A model generated the notes under the pieces. The model was not told where the DNA came from, searched no databases, and saw nothing but the letters and a program-made list of their open reading frames with translations. From Chaetoderma sp. LZ-2023a (Eukaryota > Mollusca > Caudofoveata > Chaetodermatida > Chaetodermatidae), in the NCBI GenBank assembly GCA_034401795.1, contig CM067370.1, positions 55,863,380-55,927,379 on the forward strand: 64,000 bases of DNA, in the 5' to 3' direction. The position numbers and the translations under genes were made by a program. Each line of letters opens with the position of its first letter. Position 1 is the stretch's first letter. Below, one piece after another: positions 1-8,759 of this stretch.

Positions 1-229
1 CCCACTTCTGATGTCACTGTTAGGCTGAAATAACCCATAGCAATCTATCTCTACTGTGATTCAATGACATACATATATGGTTCATGATGGTCTGGCTACC
101 AGTGAAAATCTCTACTATTTGTGGTATTCTAATACAGATGCTCAACTTGATGACAAAAACTAACTGATTATCCATCACATAACATCTATAGTTTTCTACA
201 TACATTCCAATAAGACCAGAATGTGCAGT
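1..229. other. Unassigned AT-rich sequence
   Basis: No coding exon, repeat or RNA gene could be recognised in this edge stretch. A 61-codon open frame on the minus strand shows no family resemblance. Confidence 0.3.
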
Positions 230-460
230 CTATGGCACACCATCGCAAATTCCCACACATTCGTCAACTTTGACATTCTTTCCCCACCCCATCGGCAATC
301 ATATGGGTAACTAAATTTGTTTGAATTCTGCCAATCTTAACTTTGTGTCGCCACCTCCACCATGCCGCAACCCAATCCTGGTGGATGGAGGCCAATGTAA
401 ATGTTGTCTTGTTGTCCACAATCACATGGGTAACTCACATAACAAATTTGCGCCATCTTC
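230..460. repeat. Copy of the ATATGGGTAAC / AAATTTG dispersed repeat
   Basis: Two tandem, diverged units contain the blocks CAATCATATGGGTAAC and ACAAATTTG, and one has GGAGGCCAATGTAAATG. The same blocks recur at about 30.1-30.5, 31.0-31.2, 38.9-39.1 and 61.4-61.8 kb. The short open frames across it follow the repeat and are not genes. The family is not named here. Confidence 0.5.
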
Positions 461-639
461 ACATCGATGCTGTAGGAAAAAGCACCCTTGTTGCAAAACC
501 CAAACCCAAGAAGACGCCCAGCCCTCAGTCAATCTTTGGCCCATGTGCTCCTCAAAGGCACATAGAAAGTCCTATCCAATGTTACACTATGCCGTATCGG
601 AGACAAGATCAATGACTTCACTGGATCATATCTAAGTAT
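461..639. other. Unassigned, possibly 5' part of the following LINE
   Basis: This stretch lies between a dispersed repeat and a LINE fragment. Broken open frames suggest decayed coding sequence, but nothing is specific enough to name. Confidence 0.25.
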
Positions 640-1685
640 CTTTAAACATAGAAGCAGCTGCCCAGACATTGTATGGGCTCAACGTATGCTTCTGTAATGA
701 AGATGAGCTGTGAGTAGTGAGACTATTACTTATAGACACCAAGCTGAGAGTAAGAATCCACACAGTGAAGTCTTCAGAGCTGAGACATCAAACAGCTCCG
801 CACAGGTGGATGGTCTATCCTCTGTACTTTTCACCTGTTAGCTTGCTGCAGCATTGAAATCTATGCAGGAAAACTCCACAAGACCAAACCCACCAATACT
901 CCTACTGGGTAGAGATTGAATATGCCGACAATGTGGACTTCATAGATTAGGAAAAGTAAACCACTTGACGAACTACTCCCAATAGCCGCAAGCAAACTAC
1001 AAAATGAGAATCTCTTTATAAATAAATCCAAACCAGAGTTCACCAACATATACCTATCGACAAAGCATGAAGCTAAGGAAAATCAGGATCCACTTTGTGG
1101 CAGCGAACGATTGACGAAAAGTAGAATCCTGAGCTTACTGCTCTACATTACTGCTGCATGATGCCTCATGGGAAAGATAGCTTTCCAGTCCTTCTCAGCA
1201 TTCTGGAACCTGTGGATTTGTAGATCAAAGCTGCACTTGACAAAAAGACTACGCTTGTACACTGCAACCTGTGTATTCTTGCTGCTGTACAACTGCAAGA
1301 CCTGGGTAAATTCAAAGACAGCTCTAGACAGACTTCATGGCTGCCACCGCAAACACCTCTGCACCATCACAGGATACCAATGGACACACAACATAATTTG
1401 TAACGATCCACCATACAAGATGTGTAATACACCTTCCCTGTTTGTATTTTACATCGTCCAGCAAAGATGGTCCATGTTTGGCCATGTGCTAAGGATGCCA
1501 CAAGACACACACAGTCACACAGAGAGCCTTGGAATTCTCCCTAATAGGATCCAGTAAATATAAAGCCAGGAGAGGATGTCATTCTGCAAATCTGTGACAT
1601 CAGGAAAACATGACTCGGTACATTCAGATAAAGAATGGACCTAAGGAAGCTAAACTTATTGGTTGGGGACAACTCATAGTGGTGA
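640..1685 (+). mobile_element. LINE fragment A1: end of reverse transcriptase and C-terminal region
   Basis: Decayed frames show the reverse transcriptase palm box near 915-945 as IEYADNVDFI, where the family has YADD. Next come a thumb-like segment (LYNCKTW near 1,290) and the late motif RWSMFGHVLRM near 1,470-1,500. That late motif is typical of RTE/CR1-like LINE C-termini. Coding is interrupted by several stops and frame changes, so this is a dead 5'-truncated copy. The left border is soft. A second copy of the same family starts at 1,928. The clade cannot be fixed by eye. Confidence 0.72.
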
Positions 1686-1988
1686 AAAACTAGTGCCAAT
1701 GTACTATAGGGCATCAGATGAAATGCTTCAATTTCGTATACTCTCAATAGAATGAACTACATAAAACAAACCATCACCAATTTAGTACAGAAAACGAGAC
1801 AAAATAATGAATCAAAACAAACATTCGACTGACCTTGCTTGTTCGCGAAATCCTCTTCCTAAGGGTGAAAAAACGATGTAGCCCCATAAAGTGAGTGCTT
1901 CCAAAAACTGTGCCATATGCGATTAATAACTGTAACAGCTGGGCAGCTCCAAATGTCTAGACAAACTTGATGCCTGCCACCGCATCAA

Positions 1989-3474
1989 AAAAGCATCCGC
2001 TTTTGTTTCTACAAGAATTGTTAATACTTACCAGATGTACTATTATGATAATGTCTATTATCTAGTCGAGCTCGAAATAAACAACTAAAACTCTGCACTC
2101 TCCATGGTCCTGCCCATACTGTGTCCGGGAATTACCATAGCCTCCAGGTACCGAATCAATTCCCAACAACAGTCAGATTCATATTATATTTGTCTTGACA
2201 AACAGCGAAAGCAGCTCAGCCTCACCTCAGCGGGGCGGCTGAGGCAGGCCATAGTATAGATGGTAAGTATTAACAATTCTCGTAGAAACAAAAGTGGATG
2301 CTTTTTTTATTCTACTTCGAATAATACTTACCAGATGTACTATTATGATAAACTCCGGATTTTGACAGCCAAGAAACTCTGGTAGGAGGAGGTGAGACTC
2401 GAAGCAGCTCTCATTTACTATCCGACAGAGAAGGTTGTGAAGAGACTAGAACCCCAGCATACGCTTAGGTTCGGCCATCTGACTCATAGAGTGCTAAACT
2501 TCCATGGTCTAGACCACGCTCCCCCCCTCATTTGTCCGCACAAATTCCAGAGGGCTGTCAAAAGGGGAGAAAACACCCACCAGACCTGTGTCACCCCCAA
2601 GTCTCAGCTAGGGCAGTCCTGGAGAGTGCAAAAGAAGCTACTACAACTTCTAATTTTGAAAAATCTATCAGTATATCGATTAGATTTTCAAATTTGAATG
2701 AGTCTAATGTCTGTTGCAATGAATAAGATACTTTTGAACCAGACTTTTTACTTAATCAGTCTGGGAATTCGACTGTAAGTAAATTAATATTAGTCACTTT
2801 AACTAAGTAAACACTCACCATTTTCTGAGTGGTTGATCTTTCTTGATCATTACAGGAGCTCCACCCAATCCATGGTCGTTCACAGCTCATGCGCATCACC
2901 ATTGCTCAGTGCATGTGGAAGAACCCTAGCATAGACACGCAAGCCAAAACAAAAGGTTAACCATGGGCACCGACATCTTGGCTAAGGGTGCATCCATCTT
3001 GGAAGGAACCGAGTCGCAAGAGAAATTAACCGAGTACCCGGATAAGATTAAAAAGTTAACGGGTAATGGAGCGACTCCAACAATGGCTACCATTTTAAAA
3101 CAATGTGCCAATTTAAGGAAATTTTAAACAGTCATTACAGCACGAATGTATTAATTCTAGATTGATACAACCTGCCCTTGCGATGATTTCCCTTTTCCTT
3201 CCATGAAGATAGCATTCCAAACTCTAATAACACACCCTAAGTGCAAAATTTAGACTAAATTAAGCTGACTAAAAAACGTGTCTGCAAACTCGAGCAAAAT
3301 AGATGAATCTGACTGTTGTTGGGAATTGACTCGGTACCCGGAGGCTATGGTAATTCCCGGACACATTATGGGCAGGACCATGGAGAGTGCGGAGTTTTAG
3401 TTGTTTATTTTGAGCTAGACTAGATAATAGACATTATCATATTACATCTGGTAAGTATTATTCGAAGTAGAAAA
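1989..3474 (-). mobile_element. Mini DIRS element (unit 7) with ITRs and ICR
   Basis: Inverted terminal repeats lie at about 1,989-2,183 and 3,302-3,474, sharing TACTTACCAGATGTA or GGTAAGTA blocks and a long inner match around CCATGGTCCTGCCCAT. A composite segment at 2,251-2,351 is complementary to both outer ends in turn, the ICR signature of DIRS elements. The ICR sits by the left ITR, so the element points left. The 1.5 kb length and lack of recognisable retroelement proteins make it a short, broken or non-autonomous fossil. It sits inside a LINE copy, with no obvious target duplication, as expected for recombinase integration. Confidence 0.72.
2251..2351 (-). repeat. Internal complementary region of mini DIRS
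   Basis: The first half reads like the reverse complement of the left outer end (block GGTAAGTATTAACAATTCT). The second half reads like the reverse complement of the right outer end (block TTCTACTTCGAATAATACTT). The two halves join at about 2,309. Confidence 0.72.
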
Positions 3475-3829
3475 CACCTACACACCATCACTGGACACCG
3501 ATGGCCAGACAGCATAATTTCCAACGATGCACTATACAAGATGTGTAATGCGTCGCCACTGTCTGTAAAGGTCGCCCAGTGAAGATGGTCCATGTTTGGC
3601 CATGTGCTAAGGATGCCAGAAGAGACACTACAAAGAGCCTTGGAATTCACCCTACTCGGAGACAGAAAATACAAAGCCAGGAGAGGATGTCATTGCATAA
3701 ATCTGCTAAATGTACTACGACGTGACCTCAAGAAAGCAAAAGCGAAGGAATGATTGCAGCCGTAGGATGTTTCTACTACTACAGCTGCAGAATACAGTAA
3801 TCATACATATGCGATTAATGGCCTTATAT

Positions 3830-4350
3830 ATACTATTTACAAATCATTTTTTCAGAAACAATAAGGCTAGAGGGTTGGTTGTGTCACGGATGTAATAGTT
3901 GGTAAAGCTAGACTTACAGTGCCACTGAGCCACCAAGATAATGTCATCCACGGCACTCTAATGAAGAGAGCCATGGAAGCCACTATGCCACGGACACTGT
4001 AAGCCTTGGCTATGTCAACTTGCTTGCCTGTGGCGGATTTGTAACAGAATTGTATGCATTCAACAATCGACCTGGATATCATCTCTTTGGAAGCCCTGCC
4101 ATGGGGTTCAATATACGATAACCATAGTATACTGGGGTCCGTCCTCCATTCTTCCGTGCATTGTTTATAACAGATCAATGTGTAAACTGGACACCAAGCC
4201 TCTGCATTAGGATCAAATCTTGATACGGCAGGCAAAATTATGGGCTGACCAAGAAATTTCAAGGACTGGTTCTTAGCCATAAAATTAATCCTATGTAGAA
4301 GCCTAAGGCCTCCCCCTGTTACCACAAAACGGTCTGCCTCGGCCAATAGA
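3830..4350 (-). pseudogene. DIRS tyrosine recombinase segment (unit 6)
   Basis: The minus-strand reading carries the DIRS recombinase blocks FMAKNQS, WCPV, LWLSYIEPHGRAS and IVECIQFC, and the box-II SVRG. It closely matches segments at 23,827-24,183 and 56,550-57,440. It belongs to the fossil spanning 1,690-5,440 and is broken. Confidence 0.75.
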
Positions 4351-4459
4351 GTGTGGATTTCAGTTCTCCATCTAGCCGAGGCTGCAGCAATAACATATTA
4401 CAGTTTTAAGCATTAACAATTTCATTGAAATTGAGGTTAGTGGTTCAAAGGGTTTAGCA

Positions 4460-5400
4460 GCTAGCACTTGAAGGACGCAGAGATAAACTGGTCAAGCCAG
4501 ACATCCTCAGTGGCCATCTGGGAATGATCGATGAACCTAGGGATTTCATGATCCTCCATTACATTCCCAAACTGGGCGATCCGCTGAGCCGAGAAACTTA
4601 ATCCCACAGGAGTAACTCCGTAGAAATAGTCACACAGCTGCACAGAGGGGGGGGGGGGGGGGCATATGAATGGCCATATCGATGGCAATTGGCTCATCGG
4701 ACGCCCCTCCCAGCAGAATATCCTCTTCATCCTGCCCATAAATATGAGACGCTGGGTTAATATAGAATAATAAGCCGGCCTGCGCAGGATAGGTATCGTC
4801 AGAGGAACCCATCCCTGGCGTTTTTGGTTCCTCCAGGACAGCCATTAAGCGGGTGTCCGAGGGCATAACTCCCGTTCCCAGGTCTATGGATGAGGCAAAC
4901 CTCAAGCCCGGATCTACGGAACCACTTCTGGATCATCCTCGATAACTGGTACCCGAACAGGAAAACCTGATCCAGAGGTGGGGACATTGTGCTCCAGTGC
5001 AGATGAAGAAGACGCTGAAGCACCTGAAGCGGGGAGCATGCTGCAGGTCTTTCAATGTCTTCTTCACCTCACCCATCGTTTCAAGATGGAAGGCTTCCAT
5101 GCCTGGTATGCCAGACATGGAGGCCTTCCTTTACTTACCACAGCTCTCTTTTTCCAGTCCTCTCATCGTCGTTTGCTCTGTCCTTTTCCTGCAACCTAAG
5201 GAAATCATTAAATAGGTCTACAGGCCACTTATCACATATGGTGCATTTAAAATTTAGATTGCAAGAACAACACCTAGTACATTCATGATCAGAAAAGCAA
5301 ACTTCCATGAAACGGTGGCAAGATGGATAGTCCGACAGAACTTTTTGAAACGACACAAGACAAGGACAATTAGTCTTTAACTCCTCTTGTGTCACCGTAA
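4460..5400 (-). pseudogene. DIRS Gag-like region with Cys/His motif (unit 6)
   Basis: Open minus-strand frames run from about 5,395 to 4,461. Near the upstream end is a CHRF tetrapeptide followed at fixed spacing by H-x-C, C-x2-C-x2-C, then C-x2-C and a W. The same spacing is seen in the DIRS element at 9,190-9,330. Assignment as Gag-like rests on position and on that shared motif; the function of the motif is unknown. A run of about 18 G lies near 4,647-4,664. The part is broken. Confidence 0.55.
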
Positions 5401-5404
5401 CTCT

Positions 5405-5575
5405 TTAATAATCAAGTTGGTAAAAAACGTCCTCTGCAGTGATTTTGAGAAATGTCCATATGTAGGTTAAGAGAAGAGCATTTTTTGAAAATTTATCACT
5501 GGAATGTCATTCCAGTGGTAAATTTTCAAAAATACTCTTAATGCTCTGCAATTGCACACAGGCTAAGCAGAAATT
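5405..5575. repeat. Hairpin MITE, family H, copy 1
   Basis: A near-perfect palindrome is centred near 5,508, with arms reading GAAAATTTATCACTGGAAT and its complement. Related hairpins occur at about 18.3, 29.2 and 62.4 kb, which supports a mobile family over chance. No transposase was seen. Confidence 0.65.
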
Positions 5576-5824
5576 TTAATTTTCTTGACCATTACACTTT
5601 TGATGAATTTCCATTTGAAGGATAAAAACAAAGCTATTTTTTGTAACTTTTCGTTATAAATGGTCTGCAAAAAAATAAAATTCCCTTGAAAAGTGTTGGC
5701 AACTGTTGACACATGAGGGGTTAAATGAAATAGAGCAAATATGCTTTTAAAACTTTGAAAGTGGAGTTGCTAAACAAACAAGAATTCTGTGGAATTAAAT
5801 TTCTCGCCTGTCTCCTGTTTGTCA
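5576..5824. other. AT-rich spacer
   Basis: No recognisable feature between the hairpin MITE and the dispersed repeat that follows. Confidence 0.3.
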
Positions 5825-5985
5825 CAGTGGCATTGAACTTTGACCTTGTGACCTCTGTGTTATCATGCTGCTTCCTAACATCATAGGTAACCATGTACTC
5901 AAGTTTAGTTCCAATAGGATTAACCAATCCTGAAATATAAATGATTTGCTGAATGGAAAAACATAAGGTTGAAAAAGCAGAGGGC
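5825..5985. repeat. Dispersed repeat R2 (TTTAGTTCCAATAGGATTAA), copy 1
   Basis: The blocks GACCTTGTGACCTC, CATGCTGCTTCCTAACA and TTTAGTTCCAATAGGATTAA recur in the same order at 15,840-16,080. Repeats of this TGACCTTTGACC style are common in molluscan genomes, from memory. It lies just downstream of a LINE 3' end. Confidence 0.55.
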
Positions 5986-5989
5986 AAAT

Positions 5990-6975
5990 AGCAATGTCAG
6001 AAAGGCCTTGACCTTTGACCTGGTGGCTCACTTTTGCTTGTGGAGATAAGAAGTTCTGCCTTTTAACGGTACATTCGCTTACATAATTTAGTACTGGCTT
6101 GCAGACCTTGGAGTCACCGTTGTTACATGACATAATAAATATGAATTTCTCATCATTATTTAGGTATGCAAAATTACAAAATGCCTCGAAGCTGTGGAAT
6201 AATGTGCTTCTCTCCTCTTTATAGAGGGAGCAGTCCATTATGAACTGTTTCTCATCCTCTACCTCTAATGAGTTACATAATTTACAAATCCTGTTTTCAA
6301 CTGCAGTCTTGGGATTGGTATGCCTTCCCAAATCAATTTGGAGAGCATGCACACTAACCCTTAGTTTTGTAAATAGTCTTCTTTTGTGGAAATCTTTTTA
6401 AGGAGTAAAATATTCTCCATGCAAAAATTGCATTTAAAGGTTTTGTAGGTTCTTAATTTAGAGCCTTGCTGGAAAGGTTGAGTGGGATCCCTATTTATGT
6501 GTACCACCCAGTTCGAGGCATATCTGAATTCCAAGGCTTGTCTGAATGATTTCGATAATTTTAATTTATTACAGGTTCCCTGATTATGCCAGATTTCTAC
6601 AAAACCAAATGAGCTCAACAGACTTTTTACTGACAAGGCCCAGTTCTGTGTGTTTAAAGACACATGAATTTAGGTATGCTTGACGGGGCCAGTGCACATA
6701 CTCTCAACCAGTATTTTATGGCATAGGACAGGAGTGTGGGGAGCAATGCATACTGGCCGAGTTCCCCTCTAACAGCTGCATGTGTAGTTTTTCAGTTCAC
6801 TCGAAGTAGGTATTTACAAAAGGAAGTTAAAACCTGTTTGACCGGAGGTTTGTCAGCCAGCTGCATGAAGTTGTGTTCATTGATATTGCTTATGTAAAAT
6901 GGACTCCACACCTCGCTGCAATAAAATAGAATTGGTAAAATCAATGATTGGAAAAGCCTGAGTGCAACAGGAATG
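5990..6975 (-). mobile_element. LINE family B, C-terminal part (copy B1)
   Basis: Minus-strand frames from about 6,975 give a thumb-like segment (ALRLFQSLILPILFYCSEVW). A middle segment (6,361-6,663) follows. The C-terminal knuckle (5,990-6,352) has C-K-L-C, EDEK and a distal C, then KFIFIMSCNNGD. The knuckle matches copies at 46,358-46,744 and 62,795-63,217. The frames are offset from each other, so the copy is dead. Its reverse transcriptase core may be the piece at 14,961-15,838, now separated by a satellite and a DIRS element. Confidence 0.75.
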
Positions 6976-6977
6976 TT

Positions 6978-8322
6978 CTTTGGAAAATCCAAGATGGCCA
7001 CCAAAAAAATTGACCAATCCAGATTCTCATTGACATTTCGAAGCCTACCATCATAGAATTGTTTGACCCAAGTTTTTTTGAAATCAGACTATTGATTAAG
7101 GAGTACCATCCTTAAATGGTTCCAGATAATTTTCAGAAAATCAAAGATGGCCACCAAAATACTGACATCAAAATTCTAAATAGATTTTCTAGAGGCTACC
7201 ACTATAGGATCCTTCCAGACAAATTTGGTTTAAATTGCCGAAGGGGTTAATGAGGAATAGCGTCTTAAACGAAGTCCCATTTTCCAGAAAATCCAAGATG
7301 GCCACAAAATCGGCCAAGCGGTTAATGAGGAGCAGTCATTTAAATAATTTCCAAAAATCCAAGATGGCCACTGGAAAAACTGACCAATCAGAATTCTGTA
7401 TACATGTTCTGAAGCATACTACTCAAGGATCCTTCCCACTGAGTTTGACTGAAGTCGGCTTGGTGGTTAATGAACAGCAGGCTTTTAACTGATTTTCAGA
7501 AAATCTAAGATGGGCACCGGAAAAATTGACCAATCAAAATTCTGTATACAAGTTCTGAAACCGCCCACCCTAGTATCCTTCCAGCCAAGTCTGGCTGAAA
7601 TTGCCCAAGAAGTTAATGAGTAGTAGCGTTTTAAACAATTTCCTGCCAATTTCAGAAAATTCAAGATAGCGGCCAAAAAGATTGTCCAATCAAAATTCTG
7701 TATACGTGTTCCGAAGCATACTACTCTAGGGTCCTTCCCACCAAGTTTGATTGAAATTGGCCCAGTGGTTAATGAGGACTAGGCTTTTAACTGATTTTCT
7801 GAAAATCAAAGATGGCTGAAGGAACAATCGACCAATCAAAATTCTGTGTACAAGTTCTGAAACCTCCCATCCTAGTATCCTTCCAGTTAAGTGTGGCTGA
7901 AATTGACCAAGAAGTTAATGGGGAGTAGATTTTTTAACAATTTCCCGCCAATTCTTGGAAAATTCAAGATGCCCACGGAAAAAAATTGTCCAATCAAAAT
8001 TCTGTACACATGTTCTGAAGCATACTACTCTAGGGTCCTTCCCACTTAGTTTGATTGAAATCCGTCCAGAGGTTAATGAGTAGGCTATTAACTGATTTTC
8101 AGAAATTTTCAGAAAATCCAAGATGGACGGCTAAAAAATTTAGCAATCAAAATTCTGTACACAAGTTCGGAAACCTATTAGCCTTGTATTATGGACATCA
8201 AATCTGGTTGAAATTGCCCAAGCAATTAATGAAGAGTAGCGTTTTAAACGATTTTCAGCCATTTTTACAGAAAATTAAAAATGGCCGCCCAAAAAATTGA
8301 CCAATCAAAATTATGTGTACTA
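6978..8322 (+). repeat. Satellite-like tandem array with dimeric organisation
   Basis: About nine units of roughly 150 bp each carry AAGATGGCC-like sequence followed by GACCAATCAAAATTCTGTA. From about 7,380 units alternate between type A (GAAGCATACTACTC, AGGCTTTTAACTGATTTT) and type B (CTGAAACC, CCTAGTATCCTTCCAG, GCGTTTTAAACAATTTCC). The result is about three ~305-bp dimers. Open frames here are translations of the repeat. Confidence 0.8.
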
Positions 8323-8647
8323 GTTATTACTACATTACAACCTACCTCCTTGCATTACTATTGATCTTTCTTTCTCTGAAGGGAAGCGTAGTAGGATGAA
8401 ATTTTTACAGCCAATGTTTGCTGTGTATAGTGGTTACAGAGTGACTGAAGGCTTCTTCAGGAATCTCCATACTTTCTCCAACAATAAGATCCATAGTAAT
8501 TCGCTTGAATGCTATATCTCAGAATGAGGTAGAAAGAGGGTTAATACATAACCCAGAGCCATTGAATAAGTCATAGGGCACAATGATCATCTCATTGGCT
8601 GACAAACATCACATGACTTTGTTGTAGCAACCAAGTCTTCATTCCTT
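8323..8647 (+). repeat. Left ITR of DIRS unit 1
   Basis: Begins GTTATTACTACATTACAACC and runs to CCAAGTCTTCATTCCTT. It pairs as an inverted repeat with 14,659-14,960. The outermost ~25 bp are absent from the right ITR but appear in the ICR, as is usual for DIRS ITRs. Confidence 0.85.
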
Positions 8648-8759
8648 TCCTACTATTGAAGGAAAGGGGAAGTGAAAAATTTTATAGCCAGTTTTAAAAA
8701 AGTTTTAAACTTTTCAATACTGCCGTGGGATTATTTCAAGCGTTCAAAGGATCAACAAG

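Larger units (their letters stand above)
1928..3806 (+). mobile_element. LINE fragment A2, 5'-truncated, with 13-bp target-site duplication
   Basis: Same family as the fragment at 640-1,685. The left part (1,928-1,988) matches the thumb region, including CHR near 1,978. The right part (3,475-3,700) continues with HHWTPMAR-like sequence and the GHVLRM block. The stretch ATATGCGATTAAT stands at 1,915-1,927 and again at 3,807-3,819, a 13-bp duplication typical of target-primed reverse transcription. It inserted into a DIRS relic and was later split by a mini-DIRS at 1,989-3,474. It is 5'-truncated and non-coding now. Confidence 0.75.
1690..5440 (-). mobile_element. DIRS-type retroelement relic (unit 6), interrupted by a LINE
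   Basis: A minus-strand fossil of the tyrosine-recombinase retrotransposon class. Recognisable parts are a Gag-like Cys/His segment (about 4,460-5,400), a tyrosine recombinase segment (about 3,830-4,350) and 3' flanking sequence. The 3' flank at 1,690-1,927 and 3,807-3,830 matches 23,545-23,830 of the DIRS unit at 22.9-28.9 kb. It is split by a LINE insertion (1,928-3,806) that duplicated 13 bp of target. The element is clearly broken and old, with many breaks. No terminal repeats were recognised. The recombinase resembles those at 23.8 and 56.5-57.4 kb. Confidence 0.75.

Noticed and set aside
1989-3474. DNA transposon with terminal inverted repeats
   Set aside because: The extra segment complementary to both ends in turn (2,251-2,351) and the absence of a target duplication fit a DIRS element better.
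3867-4346. Host integrase or phage-like recombinase gene
   Set aside because: The sequence matches DIRS recombinases at 23.8 and 57 kb and lies beside a DIRS Gag-like segment.
6978-8322. CRISPR-like regular repeats
   Set aside because: The units are ~150 bp, continuous and diverged with no spacers, and the genome is eukaryotic.
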